From Streptomyces sp. NBC_01707 (GTDB lineage: Bacteria > Actinomycetota > Actinomycetes > Streptomycetales > Streptomycetaceae), in NCBI RefSeq assembly GCF_041438805.1, contig NZ_CP109190.1:2790001-2854000 (forward strand): a stretch of 64,000 bases of DNA. Direction: 5' to 3'. Positions 34,466 through 45,721 of the stretch are shown one piece after another (the first letter of the stretch is position 1; every line of letters starts with the position of its first letter). Under the pieces are notes generated by a model. It had not been told where the DNA came from. It ran no database searches and saw only the letters and a list, made by a program, of their open reading frames with translations. Made by a program: the position numbers and the translations under genes.

Positions 34466-35443
34466 ATGCCGGATCCGGTGGACTATGTCGCGCGGCTGCG
34501 CGCGGAGCGCGAGGACGCGGGCCGGGAGGAGACGTTGCGGAGGGACCGGTCCCGGCGCCGGCTCAAGCGGGGGCTGGCCGGAGGCGCGGCGGCCGCGGTG
34601 CTGGTCGGATTCGCAGTGTGGCTGATCAACAGCACGTCCGGGGAGCGGCCTGCCGACGAGCCGTTCGCCGCCGGCACGAGGCCTGAGCGCTTGTGGCCCG
34701 ACACATGGCCGGCAACGACCAATCTGCCGTTTCGGGGTTCGCACGCCGACGGCTGGGCGCCCGACGACACCGGTATCCAGGTGCCGGATGTCAAGGCCGT
34801 GAACGGGATACCGGAGGAGCGGGTCTTCGACGCGCTGAACCGGACCAAGGACTTCTTGATCGCGACCAATCTGGATCCGGCCGTGCTTCACGGCGAGTGG
34901 CCCACCAAGGCCCTGAACATGCTTGACGCGCAGGACTCCTCCCGCGCCCGTCTGATCCGCCATCTACGCAAACCGGGTACGCAGGGCGGTGATCCCACCG
35001 AGCTGTTCACCCGCTTCGATCCGACAGAGCTCCGGGTGGCCGAGGACGGCATCAGAGTGCACGGCCGCATGGTCTTCGAGGCAGGTGGCGAGCCGGGGCG
35101 GTTGCGTGTCCGAGCCGACTACACCTTCGTGTACGCGCTGCGACGTGCGGCCCCGGGTGCCGAACCCGGGCCGTGGAAGGGTACGGAGGAGGTGGCGCGC
35201 ACAGTCGTGCGACGGCAACTGGTCCTGGACCTCGACGAGCGAGCGGCACCGGGAAAACTGGTTCCGGTCGAGTACCGGCGACTGCTCGCCAACCATGACT
35301 GCCGCACGGCCGACGGCTTCGTCCACCCGTACTTCTCCAGGGAGGCGGCGCGGGCCGACCGGCCGTGGCCTGTCGTCGACCCGTACGCCTCCGGCAAGGA
35401 CATCGCCGACGATCGGGTCTGCATCGTGCCTTCACGGACCTGA
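34466..35443 (+). CDS. Hypothetical membrane-anchored protein
   Basis: I do not recognise the family. The 325-residue product has an acidic/basic cytoplasmic segment of about 40 residues (YVARLRAEREDAGREETLRR), a single membrane helix (GLAGGAAAAVLVGFAVWLI) and an extracellular domain of about 265 residues. That domain has conserved-looking pieces such as NGIPEERVFDALNRTKDFLI and ends in a short Cys-containing stretch, with another Cys in NHDCRTADGF. The topology (type II single-pass) and the RRRRLKRG stop-transfer suggest a regulatory or sensor protein, but no catalytic or sigma-factor motif is visible. It is transcribed alone, divergent from the phosphatase. Confidence 0.65.
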   Translation: MPDPVDYVARLRAEREDAGREETLRRDRSRRRLKRGLAGGAAAAVLVGFAVWLINSTSGERPADEPFAAGTRPERLWPDTWPATTNLPFRGSHADGWAPDDTGIQVPDVKAVNGIPEERVFDALNRTKDFLIATNLDPAVLHGEWPTKALNMLDAQDSSRARLIRHLRKPGTQGGDPTELFTRFDPTELRVAEDGIRVHGRMVFEAGGEPGRLRVRADYTFVYALRRAAPGAEPGPWKGTEEVARTVVRRQLVLDLDERAAPGKLVPVEYRRLLANHDCRTADGFVHPYFSREAARADRPWPVVDPYASGKDIADDRVCIVPSRT

Positions 35444-35506
35444 TCGAACAGCTCCTCGGCCCGGGGCAGCCGACTCAGGGGGCCCCGGATGGTGCGCCGG
35501 GCCGGT

Positions 35507-36442
35507 TCAGTGCGGGATTCCGTCGATGAGTTCGCGGGCGCCCTGGCGCAGCAGGGCGACGGCGACGGACGTGCCGAGTGTGGCCGGGTCCAGGCGACCC
35601 GCCCACTCGTGGGCGTTGAGGACCACCTTCCCGTCGGGCGTGAACACCTTCGCCCGTAGCGACAGTTCGCCGCTGCCGTCGGTGCGGGCGTATCCGGCGA
35701 TGGGGCTGTTGCAGTGGCCCTGCAGCACGTGCAGGAACATGCGCTCGGCGGTGGCCTCGCGGTGGGTGGCGGGGTCGCCGAGGAGGCTGATCGCGTCGAT
35801 CAGCTCCCTGTCGCCCTCACGGCACTGGAGGGCGAGGATCCCGGCTCCGATCGGCGGGCACATCACCTCGACCGGGAGGACTTCGGTGATCACATCCGTG
35901 CGGTCGATGCGTTCCAGTCCGGCGACGGCCAGAAGCAGCGCGTCCGCTTCTCCTGCGGCGAGCTTGTCCAGTCGGCGGTTGGCGTTGCCCCGCATCGGCA
36001 CGCACTGGAGGTGCGGATGGGAGGCGGCGAGCTGGGCGCTGCGCCGTACGGAGGAGGTGCCGATCCTGGCTCCGTCGGGGAGCCGGTCGAGGGTGAGACC
36101 TCCGGGGTGTACGAGGGCGTCGCGGATGTCGTCCCGGCGGAGGAAGGCCGCGAAGGTGGTTCCGGCGGGCAGCGGCCGGTCGGCCGGGATGTCCTTGACG
36201 CAGTGCACTGCCAGGTCCGCCTGGCCCGAGAGGAGGGCGGCGTCGACCTCCTTGGTGAACGCGCCCTTCCCTTCGACCTGGGCGAGATCACCCATCCACT
36301 TGTCACCGGTGGTCTTGACGGCCACGACTTCGGTGGCGGTGCCGGGATGGAGGGCGGCCAGCTCGGCACGGACGCGCCCCACCTGGGCAAGAGCCATGGG
36401 CGAGTCTCGGGACACGATGCGGATGAGTTCAGGCGCGGACAT
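35507..36442 (-). CDS. hemC: Orphan porphobilinogen deaminase (hydroxymethylbilane synthase) paralogue
   Basis: HemC joins four porphobilinogen units to hydroxymethylbilane in tetrapyrrole synthesis. The 311-residue protein keeps the active-site stretch [15 protein letters not shown] with Asp84, the [11 protein letters not shown] arginine block and the [20 protein letters not shown] motif. The cofactor cysteine region, usually G-G-C-Q-V-P-I, is [12 protein letters not shown], so Cys244 is kept but its neighbours differ. No hemA, hemB or hemD is adjacent, unlike the main heme cluster of Streptomyces, so this is probably a second hemC. The start at 36442 is chosen because it gives the usual N-terminus; upstream codons are poor. 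It diverges from xylA. Confidence 0.85.
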   Translation of the reverse strand: MSAPELIRIVSRDSPMALAQVGRVRAELAALHPGTATEVVAVKTTGDKWMGDLAQVEGKGAFTKEVDAALLSGQADLAVHCVKDIPADRPLPAGTTFAAFLRRDDIRDALVHPGGLTLDRLPDGARIGTSSVRRSAQLAASHPHLQCVPMRGNANRRLDKLAAGEADALLLAVAGLERIDRTDVITEVLPVEVMCPPIGAGILALQCREGDRELIDAISLLGDPATHREATAERMFLHVLQGHCNSPIAGYARTDGSGELSLRAKVFTPDGKVVLNAHEWAGRLDPATLGTSVAVALLRQGARELIDGIPH

Positions 36443-36895
36443 GTCGCCCACGATAGACCGTCCGATGCGGGTTCCCGGGCGCACAGCGCCTACCCATGTA
36501 CGCGCAGCGTCAAGCCAGTTGGAGCTCTCGGACGGGTGTGCGACCCGTTTCGGTGGCGACGTGGCGCACCCTGCCGCGTCCACCGGAAGCCGCCGGTGGA
36601 CTTCATGGTCCCGTCAGTGGTTCCAGGAGGCCTCGTCGGCCGTGCATCTTGATTTTGGTCATACGCAAAACAAATCTGGCGGAATTATCAGGACATGAAC
36701 GGAGCAGTACGTCGGTTTGCCCTGTTTAGGTGCCCCCAGGAACAGGATGAGGCCGCCACGTTGCCCCTATGTGACTGATGTGTCACGGAGACGGGCTGGC
36801 GACGAGCGCCGCGATGCAGTATTAGTACTGTCAGTAAACAAATCGGTCGGTCGGCGGTGCAGCCGTCCGGTCCCTTGTCGACAAGAGGCAGATTC
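36443..36895. promoter_or_regulatory. 453-base divergent region between hemC and xylA
   Basis: The half next to xylA is AT-rich and carries an array of CAGTA half-sites (36817-36836). The stretch AAACAAATC occurs twice, at 36668-36676 and 36836-36844. No gene is recognised. Confidence 0.55.
36817..36836. promoter_or_regulatory. Overlapping CAGTA/TACTG half-site array upstream of xylA
   Basis: CAGTATTAGTACTG (5-base arms, 4-base spacer) is followed directly by TACTGTCAGTA, which shares its first half-site, giving three alternating half-sites. It ends 59 bases before the xylA start. It could be the operator of a sugar-responsive regulator, possibly of the ROK type. Confidence 0.45.
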
Positions 36896-38065
36896 ATGTC
36901 GGACCGCTTCACTCCCACCTCCGCGGACAAGTTCACCTTCGGTCTCTGGACCGTCGGCTGGCGCGGCAACGACCCCTTCGGTGACGCCACCCGTCCCGCG
37001 CTCGACCCGGTCGAGTCCGTCGAGCGGCTCGCGGAGCTCGGTGCGCACGGTGTGACCTTCCACGACGACGACCTGATCCCGTTCGGCTCCTCGGACAGCG
37101 AGCGGGCCGCGATCATCACCCGGTTCAAGGACGCCCTGGACCGCACCGGTCTCAAGGTCCCGATGGCGACGACGAACCTGTTCACCCACCCGGTGTTCAA
37201 GGACGGCGGCTTCACCTCCAACGACCGCGACGTGCGCCGCTACGCGCTGCGCAAGGTCATCCGCAACATCGACCTCGCCGTCGAGCTCGGCGCCACCACG
37301 TACGTGGCCTGGGGCGGCCGCGAGGGCGCGGAGTCCGGCGGCGCCAAGGACGTACGGGTCGCGCTGGACCGGATGAAGGAGGCCTTCGACCTGCTCGGTG
37401 AGTACGTCGTCGAGCAGGGCTACGACCTGCGGTTCGCGATCGAGCCCAAGCCGAACGAGCCGCGCGGTGACATCCTGCTGCCCACCGTCGGCCACGCCCT
37501 CGCGTTCATCGAGCGCCTGGAACGCCCGCAGATGTACGGCGTCAACCCCGAGGTCGGCCACGAGCAGATGGCCGGGCTGAACTTCCCGCACGGCATCGCG
37601 CAGGCCCTGTGGGCCGGCAAGCTCTACCACATCGACCTCAACGGCCAGTCCGGCATCAAGTACGACCAGGACCTCCGCTTCGGCGCCGGCGACCTGCGCC
37701 AGGCCTTCTGGCTCGTCGACCTCCTCGAGACCTCCGACTACGACGGCCCGCGCCACTTCGACTTCAAGCCGGTGCGCACCGACGGCATCGACGGCGTATG
37801 GGAGTCCGCGAAGAACTGCATGCGCAACTACCTCATCCTCAAGGAGCGCGCCCTCGCGTTCCGCGCCGACCCCGCCGTCCAGGAGGCACTGGCCGCCTCC
37901 CGCCTCGACGAACTCGCACAGCCCACCGCCGAGGACGGCCTCAAGAGCCTCCTCGCCGACACCACCGCGTTCGAGGAGTTCGACGTCACCACCGCCGCCG
38001 AACGCTCGATGGCCTTCGAAGCCCTCGACCAGCTCGCCATGGAACACCTGCTCGGCGTCCGCTGA
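36896..38065 (+). CDS. xylA: Xylose isomerase
   Basis: XylA converts D-xylose to D-xylulose (and D-glucose to fructose), and is a cytoplasmic metal-dependent tetramer. The 389-residue sequence has the actinobacterial class I form: GVTFHDDDL with the catalytic His, [12 protein letters not shown] with the metal Glu and the Lys, [14 protein letters not shown], the metal Asp residues in HIDLNGQSG and [12 protein letters not shown], and [10 protein letters not shown]. The ATG at 36896 gives the usual N-terminus MSDRFTPT. No xylB is next to it; the xylose importer is 13-16 kb upstream. Palindromic half-sites near the start suggest regulation. Confidence 0.96.
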   Translation: MSDRFTPTSADKFTFGLWTVGWRGNDPFGDATRPALDPVESVERLAELGAHGVTFHDDDLIPFGSSDSERAAIITRFKDALDRTGLKVPMATTNLFTHPVFKDGGFTSNDRDVRRYALRKVIRNIDLAVELGATTYVAWGGREGAESGGAKDVRVALDRMKEAFDLLGEYVVEQGYDLRFAIEPKPNEPRGDILLPTVGHALAFIERLERPQMYGVNPEVGHEQMAGLNFPHGIAQALWAGKLYHIDLNGQSGIKYDQDLRFGAGDLRQAFWLVDLLETSDYDGPRHFDFKPVRTDGIDGVWESAKNCMRNYLILKERALAFRADPAVQEALAASRLDELAQPTAEDGLKSLLADTTAFEEFDVTTAAERSMAFEALDQLAMEHLLGVR

Positions 38066-38124
38066 GCCCACGGGGGCCATGGTCCGCCGCCGGCGAGCCC
38101 CGGACCCCCGGCCCCTTGCCCCGC

Positions 38125-38165
38125 CATGCCCGGGTGCGGATCCGTCGGATCCGCACCCGGGCATG
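38125..38165 (+). terminator. Terminator of xylA
   Basis: ATGCCCGGGTGCGGATCCG pairs with CGGATCCGCACCCGGGCAT around one central base, and TTTGTGT follows. It lies 60 bases past the xylA stop. Confidence 0.88.
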
Positions 38166-38280
38166 TTTGTGTCCCGATGCAGCCCGGTCGGCCTCGACGC
38201 GCCGGAGGCCGGGCCGGTCCTCGCGCCGATCCGCACGGGCTGTCCGGGCGCGTCGTCGCTCGCGGTCGCCCCGGGCACGC

Positions 38281-38318
38281 CGAAGGGCCGCACCCCCGGC
38301 GGGGGGTGCGGCCCTTCG
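38281..38318. terminator. Bidirectional terminator between xylA and aconitase
   Basis: CGAAGGGCCGCACCCCC pairs with GGGGGTGCGGCCCTTCG around a short loop. It lies 17 bases past the aconitase stop. Confidence 0.88.
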
Positions 38319-38334
38319 CGACCTACCGGACCGC

Positions 38335-41121
<2,787 letters not shown>

Positions 41122-41143
41122 CTACGGCTTCTCGACCATCCGC

Positions 41144-41162
41144 TAAGGTAAGGCTTAGTTAG
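41144..41162. promoter_or_regulatory. Iron-box-like element upstream of acnA
   Basis: TAAGGTAAGGCTTAGTTAG matches the DtxR-family iron-box consensus TTAGGTTAGGCTAACCTAA at 13 of 19 positions. In addition GGTAAGG (41147-41153) and CCTTACC (41168-41174) are perfect inverted arms. It lies about 95 bases upstream of the acnA start. Confidence 0.4.
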
Positions 41163-41204
41163 GTAACCCTTACCGTACGGCGGCTGCGGTGCGCCTTCGG
41201 CAGA

Positions 41205-41222
41205 TATCTCGATGTCGAGATA
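41205..41222. promoter_or_regulatory. TamR-type palindrome upstream of acnA
   Basis: TATCTCGATGTCGAGATA has perfect 8-base arms around TG. It has the form of sites bound by UrtR-type MarR regulators. In S. coelicolor the member TamR is reported to bind the aconitase promoter and respond to citrate and trans-aconitate. Confidence 0.6.
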
Positions 41223-41675
41223 ACTCTAGTACATCACCGCTGAAGGGTCATGCCCGGCTGCCCGTGCAGCACCGTCCATCTCATGCGACCGAGGAACCTC
41301 CCCGACGAACCAACGCCCGCACCGGCCCCGACAGCGCCCGACAGCGCCCAGGAATTGTCGGCCGGGCCCCCGCCGCGCAGCCCGGCGCATCCTGCGGTAC
41401 ACCCTGAACCGCACCCCCATGCAGCCCTGGCACCCCCGTGCACCCCTGACACTCACACGGGACGGCCCCACGCATCGGACCACCCGCATGGACGCGCACG
41501 GCATGCCCGACCGTCGCACCGCGCGGACGATGGGAGCGGTGGCGCACGCGTATCGGGCGCCTCCGTCACGCCACCGCACCGCGCGGCCCCTATCACTCCG
41601 TCCCCGCATCAACCCCACGCCCGTCGCCGTGTCGCCCCATCCGTCACCCGAACACCACAGCCCCACCGAGTCCTC
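41223..41675. other. Long acnA-murA intergenic stretch, skewed toward A and C on the plus strand
   Basis: This stretch is cytosine-rich on the plus strand and gives only low-complexity Pro/His/Ala frames. No gene, repeat array or structured RNA could be recognised. The plus strand has few G residues in several long runs. Confidence 0.5.
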
Positions 41676-41691
41676 ATCTCATATCTGAGAT
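41676..41691. promoter_or_regulatory. Palindrome directly upstream of the HTH-MurA gene
   Basis: ATCTCATATCTGAGAT has 6-base arms around TATC and ends 11 bases before the ATG. It overlaps a TATCTGAGATAAC stretch that could be a minus-10 region. The position suits repression by the encoded XRE domain itself. Confidence 0.5.
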
Positions 41692-41702
41692 AACCTGGCG
41701 CC

Positions 41703-43232
41703 ATGTCAGACGACTACCTCGCACGCATCGGCAAGCTCATACGTGACGCCCGTCAGCACCGGGGCTGGACACAGAGCCAACTCGCCGAGGCGCTCGGCAC
41801 CAGCCAGAGCGCCGTCAACCGCATCGAGCGCGGCAATCAGAACATCAGCCTTGAGATGATCGCCCGTATCGGTGAAGCACTCGACAGTGAGATCGTGTCG
41901 CTCGGCTATGCCGGACCGATGCACCTGCGGGTGGTCGGCGGGCGCCGGCTCTCCGGCTCGATCGACGTCAAGACCAGCAAGAACGCGTGCGTGGCGCTGC
42001 TCTGCGGCTCGCTGCTCAACAAGGGACGTACGGTCCTGCGCCGCGTCGCCCGCATCGAGGAGGTCTACCGTCTCCTCGAAGTTCTGAACTCCATAGGTGT
42101 GCGGACCCGGTGGATCAACGACGGGACCGACCTGGAGATCGTCCCGCCGGCCCGGCTCGACATGGATGCCATCGACGCGGACGCGGCCCGCCGCACCCGG
42201 TCCATCATCATGTTCCTCGGCCCGCTGCTGCACCGCATGGACCAGTTCAAGCTCCCGTACGCGGGCGGCTGCGACCTCGGCACCCGGACCATCGAGCCGC
42301 ACATGATCGCGCTGCGCCGGTTCGGCCTGGAGATCGCCGCGACCGAGGGCCTGTACCACGCCCAGATCGACCACTCGGTCACCCCCGAACGCCCCATCGT
42401 GCTGACCGAGCGCGGCGACACCGTGACGGAGAACGCGCTGCTGGCGGCCGCCCGTCACGACGGCACGACCGTCATCCGTAACGCGTCGTCCAACTACATG
42501 GTCCAGGACCTGTGCTTCTTCCTGGAGGCGCTGGGCATACGCATCGACGGCATCGGTACGACGACGCTGACGGTGCACGGTGTGGCGAACATAGACGTGG
42601 ATGTCGACTACTCCCCCTCCGAGGACCCGGTCGAGGCGATGAGTCTGCTCGCCGCCGCCGTGGTGACGGAGTCCGAGCTGACGATCCGCCGGGTACCGAT
42701 CGAGTTCCTGGAGATCGAGCTCGCGGTGATGGAGGAGATGGGTGTCGACTGCGACCGCACGACGGAGTACGCGGCGGACAACGGCCGTACCCGGCTGGTC
42801 GATCTGACCGTCCGGCCCTCCAAGCTGGAGGCCCCGATCGACAAGATCCACCCGATGCCGTTCCCCGGTCTCAACATCGACAACGTGCCGTTCTTCGCGG
42901 CCATCGCCGCCTCGGCGCACGGCAAGACCCTCATACACGACTGGGTCTACGACAACCGCGCCATCTATCTGACGGACCTCAACCGACTGGGCGGCCGGCT
43001 CCAGCTCCTCGACCCGCACCGGGTCCTGGTGGAGGGCCCGACCCGCTGGCGCGCGGCCGAGATGATATGCCCGCCGGCGCTGCGGCCGGCCGTGGTGGTG
43101 CTGCTCGCGATGATGGCCGCCGAGGGGACCTCCGTACTGCGCAACGTGTACGTGATCAACCGCGGTTACGAGGAACTGGCGGAGCGCCTCAACTCGGTGG
43201 GCGCACAGATCGAGATCTTCCGCGACATCTGA
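41703..43232 (+). CDS. murA: UDP-N-acetylglucosamine 1-carboxyvinyltransferase fused to an N-terminal XRE helix-turn-helix domain
   Basis: MurA makes UDP-N-acetylglucosamine enolpyruvate, the first committed step of peptidoglycan synthesis. This 509-residue protein adds a DNA-binding domain: residues about 8-62 are an XRE-type helix-turn-helix (TQSQLAEALGTSQSAVNRIE). Residues about 75-509 are a complete EPSP-synthase-type MurA. Lys93-Asn94 (TSKNACVALL) corresponds to the substrate-binding KN pair, and Cys190 in AGGCDLGTR corresponds to the nucleophile attacked by fosfomycin. The end INRGYEELAERLNSVGAQIE is typical. No strong ribosome site is visible, so the message may be leaderless. An adjacent palindrome suggests autoregulation. 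Confidence 0.92.
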   Translation: MSDDYLARIGKLIRDARQHRGWTQSQLAEALGTSQSAVNRIERGNQNISLEMIARIGEALDSEIVSLGYAGPMHLRVVGGRRLSGSIDVKTSKNACVALLCGSLLNKGRTVLRRVARIEEVYRLLEVLNSIGVRTRWINDGTDLEIVPPARLDMDAIDADAARRTRSIIMFLGPLLHRMDQFKLPYAGGCDLGTRTIEPHMIALRRFGLEIAATEGLYHAQIDHSVTPERPIVLTERGDTVTENALLAAARHDGTTVIRNASSNYMVQDLCFFLEALGIRIDGIGTTTLTVHGVANIDVDVDYSPSEDPVEAMSLLAAAVVTESELTIRRVPIEFLEIELAVMEEMGVDCDRTTEYAADNGRTRLVDLTVRPSKLEAPIDKIHPMPFPGLNIDNVPFFAAIAASAHGKTLIHDWVYDNRAIYLTDLNRLGGRLQLLDPHRVLVEGPTRWRAAEMICPPALRPAVVVLLAMMAAEGTSVLRNVYVINRGYEELAERLNSVGAQIEIFRDI

Positions 43233-43244
43233 TTCAGCCGCAGG

Positions 43245-43410
43245 TCAGGATGCCTTTCCTTCCTCCTGGGCCGTCTGTGGGCCGTCGTCGGTGTCTCCGC
43301 CCTCGCGGAAGACGCTGTCGACGGCCCGCCTCGCTCACGCCTGGTGTTCGGCACGAGGTGGGTATAGGTCCGCACGGTGAAGCCCGGATCGCCGTGGCCG
43401 AAGGCGCGAT
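43245..43410 (-). pseudogene. C-terminal remnant of a tyrosine recombinase (integrase)
   Basis: On the minus strand, GHGDPGFTVRTYTHLVPNT matches the end of phage-type integrases, with the catalytic His-x-x-Arg-x-Tyr region (Y of RTYTH). Shortly after, the frame shifts and continues as RAVDSVFREGGDTDDGPQ to a stop at 43245-43247. Upstream sequence no longer reads as integrase. It is a broken relic, lying just 12 bases after murA. Confidence 0.7.
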
Positions 43411-43561
43411 GCTCAGGGCCCGGGGCGGCGCCTGCAAGCGTTGGACAGCCCGGCTCCTGAGGGGAAGGCTGGATTGGCGAGGGCCGCGCCCTCGTCCTCG
43501 CTGGAGGTGGCTCGCTCCGGCGGAGCCGTGGCACCCCACCCCTCACGTCAGAGGAGTGCTG

Positions 43562-44220
43562 ATGACACCTACCTTCGACGCGGTCGTGATCGGGTCCGGC
43601 GTGAACGGCTTGGTCGCCGCTGCCCAGCTGGCCAGGGGCGGCTGGTCGGTGGCCCTCATCGAAGGAAGCGACCGGCTGGGCGGCTTCATCGCCACCGAGG
43701 AGCGGACTCTGCCTGGCTACCTGCACGACACGTACTCCTCGTGGCACCCGCTGTTCGTGTCCGGCGGGGCCTACGCCGCCCTCGGTGCGGACCTGCACCG
43801 GCACGGTTTGGAGTATCGCAACACCGACGGACTGATCACGGGCACCGTCACCGACGAAGGGCGCGTGGTCCTCGCCCACCGCGACCCCGCGGCCACCGCC
43901 GAGATGTTCGGCCACTCCGAGGACCGAACCGCCTACCTCACCCTGCTGCAGAGGTTCCTCGACAATGCCGACGCACTGGGCGGCATCCTGGGCGGTGAAC
44001 CACGCTCGCCCCGTGTGCGCCGGCATGTGGGCGGCTCGGCCGAACTCGACCAGGCCCTGCTGTGGCGCCCCTACCGGGCGCGGCCCGGCACGCCACACCT
44101 GTACCCGGCTTGTGGCACATCGGCGCCTCGACCCACCCCGGCCCGGGCCTCGGCGCCGGGTCGGGGCACCTCGTAGCCCAGCGCCTCATTCGCGGCAGGC
44201 GCCGGAGCAGCCGCCGCTGA
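43562..44220 (+). pseudogene. Phytoene-dehydrogenase-like FAD oxidoreductase, internally deleted and frameshifted
   Basis: The first 150 residues are a clear Rossmann FAD domain (DAVVIGSGVNGLVAAAQLAR, GGWSVALIEGSDRLGGF). The family is about 500 residues, but after LGGILGGEPRSPRV the sequence jumps to HVGGSAELDQALLWRPYRAR, which belongs near the C-terminus, so some 300 residues are missing. The frame then ends at 44176, while another frame continues as WHIGASTHPGPGLGAGSGHL to a stop at 44218-44220, matching the family's C-terminus. A small deletion after PHLY would explain this. The gene has a good ribosome site (GAGGAG) but cannot make an active enzyme. Confidence 0.8.
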
Positions 44221-44548
44221 CACGCGGCGAGGTGTGCACCTGTCCGGTCACCCGCGTCGACGGCACTGCAGGTCAGCCACCACATCGCCGTGCGAGTGCT
44301 GGTGGTGCTGGGATTCCCGGAAGGAAACGGCTGCCCCCGGGCGCTCGCCGAAAGCCCGGCCGAGGCCGGGACGGCGAAAGGCTTGGTGTGCGGGGCCGAC
44401 GGAACCGGGTAACGTCTTTGACATGTTCTTCCAGCCGCCGATTTACGAGTGAGAGCGTGATGGGCCCCTGCTGACGTCCCTCGACGTCGCCGCGCCCGTC
44501 CCCCACCGATGAATCCGTAGATCACTTCACATCATTCCGGGAGAACCC
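44221..44548. other. 328-base stretch between the oxidoreductase relic and DUF6243
   Basis: No recognisable gene is found. One short frame ends in MFFQPPIYE at 44452, which I cannot place. A promoter for DUF6243 probably lies near its 3' end. Confidence 0.4.
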
Positions 44549-44764
44549 ATGACCGTGAGCAAGAACATCAACAACCCCGTGGGAATGGGCGGGGGCCAGC
44601 GCAAGAGGCTGTCCCGCGCCGAACGGCAGAACAATGGTCCGCACCGCAACCTCGACCGCAAGGGTGCCGCCGACCGGAAGGCGGACCTGGTACGCAAGAT
44701 GCGCGAGAAGGCGGGCGCAGCCGAGGGCGCCGGGCAGACGGGCGACGACACCGCACAGAGCTGA
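44549..44764 (+). CDS. DUF6243 family small protein
   Basis: The 71-residue product is rich in Lys, Arg, Asn and Gly, with NNPVGMGGGQRKRLSRAERQ followed by a charged Ala-rich tail. It matches a small protein family recurrent in Streptomyces that I recall as DUF6243. The charged, glycine-containing composition suggests a nucleic-acid- or ribosome-associated role, but no function is known to me. GGGAGAA lies three bases before the ATG. A strong hairpin follows the stop. Confidence 0.75.
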   Translation: MTVSKNINNPVGMGGGQRKRLSRAERQNNGPHRNLDRKGAADRKADLVRKMREKAGAAEGAGQTGDDTAQS

Positions 44765-44798
44765 CGCACCGCCGCCGCGGGGCGGCACCGCAGGGGGC

Positions 44799-44833
44799 AG
44801 GGCCCCGGACCGCGACGCACGGTCCGGGGCCCT
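44799..44833 (+). terminator. Terminator of DUF6243 gene
   Basis: AGGGCCCCGGACCG pairs with CGGTCCGGGGCCCT around a seven-base loop, 34 bases after the stop. Confidence 0.85.
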
Positions 44834-44880
44834 TCTGCCGTACCGGGGCCCTTCTGCCGTACCGGGGCTCTGCGGCCGTA
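44824..44880. repeat. Three tandem 19-base repeats
   Basis: CCGGGGCCCTTCTGCCGTA occurs exactly twice (44824-44842, 44843-44861), then once in degenerate form (44862-44880). The first unit overlaps the terminator's right arm, so the array seems to have grown from its 3' flank. Confidence 0.8.
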
Positions 44881-45113
44881 CCGGGCGCGGCCGGTCCGCC
44901 GAGCTCGCAGCCGACCACGCAGGGTGGGCGAGCCACTACGTGCAAGCCAGGACGGTGAACAGCGGTCAGCAGAGGCCCGGACGAAGCCACCGCGGTACGC
45001 CTCCAGGGGCGCGTTTCCCAGGTCGGAGGCGGGCAAGCCTACGCAGTACCGGGTGATTCCCGAGCTGATGGCCCACCATCGGCCTTGACCCGCCTGCTCG
45101 CGTGTCAGCGGAT
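44881..45113. other. Spacer without recognisable gene
   Basis: From the repeats to the stop of the HEAT gene nothing was recognised. A minus-strand reading LGNAPLEAYRGGFVRASADR looks protein-like but has no family match I know and runs into the repeats. Confidence 0.35.
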
Positions 45114-45719
45114 TCAGGGCTGACGTGCCGCCTCGTGCAGTCGCTCACGCGCGGCCCTCAGCACGCCCTGCGACCACTCCGCACGGGTGACTCCCTCGGG
45201 CAGTCTCGTCAACTCGGCGTAGCCGGCGCCCAGCGCGCGGGCGATCGCCTCCACTGCGAAACCCTGCATGAGATCGTCGTTGTACTCAGCGCGGCCTTCC
45301 TCGGCGAGCTTCAGCAGGGCGCTGAGGAGTTCGGCGTCGAACCCGTGGCGCAGGATCTCCCCCGCTCCCGAGACCGCGGCCATGAACACGTCGTCATGCA
45401 GGTCCCACTCGGGGGATCCCAGCAACTCGAGGATCTGCTTCCTGTACTTCGCTCCCACTCTCCAGTGCGCCGTGAGCACCTGCACGGCGAGCGCCGAGAC
45501 CATGGGATCCTCGGGGTGGATCAGATACGTGGCGATCAGCGGCTCGTATGCCGGGCCGCCCGCTCGGGCCACCGCGTACAGCCGCGGGTAGAGCTCGCTG
45601 CCGGCCGGGCGCTCGGTGACGGATTGGGCGATCTGCTTCACCTCCTGCGGCGGGATGGTGCCGTCCTTCGCCCGGTCGATCAGCCGCCGCACAGATGCAT
45701 CCTTTGCATCCTTCGCCAC
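45114..45719 (-). CDS. HEAT-repeat-like hypothetical protein
   Basis: The 201-residue product is mostly alpha-helical, with repeated pairs of helices of the HEAT/Armadillo type (YEPLIATYLIHPEDPMVSAL, then LALQVL-like repeats such as SALLKLAEEGRAEYND). No enzyme motif is visible; such proteins usually act as scaffolds. GGAG lies seven bases before the GTG at 45719, while the ATG at 45725 has poor spacing. The ORF is open for much longer upstream because the gene abuts a transposase relic. Its promoter may therefore come from that relic. Confidence 0.6.
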   Translation of the reverse strand: MAKDAKDASVRRLIDRAKDGTIPPQEVKQIAQSVTERPAGSELYPRLYAVARAGGPAYEPLIATYLIHPEDPMVSALAVQVLTAHWRVGAKYRKQILELLGSPEWDLHDDVFMAAVSGAGEILRHGFDAELLSALLKLAEEGRAEYNDDLMQGFAVEAIARALGAGYAELTRLPEGVTRAEWSQGVLRAARERLHEAARQP

Positions 45720-45721
45720 TG

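Noticed and set aside
41250..41693. Pro/His-rich ORF in the aconitase-murA gap
   Set aside because: Low-complexity composition follows directly from the C-rich strand and there is no convincing ribosome site.
44426..44452. Short frame ending in MFFQPPIYE, which recalls leader peptides of lasso-type peptides
   Set aside because: The frame stops at once, no core peptide follows, and no maturation genes are near.
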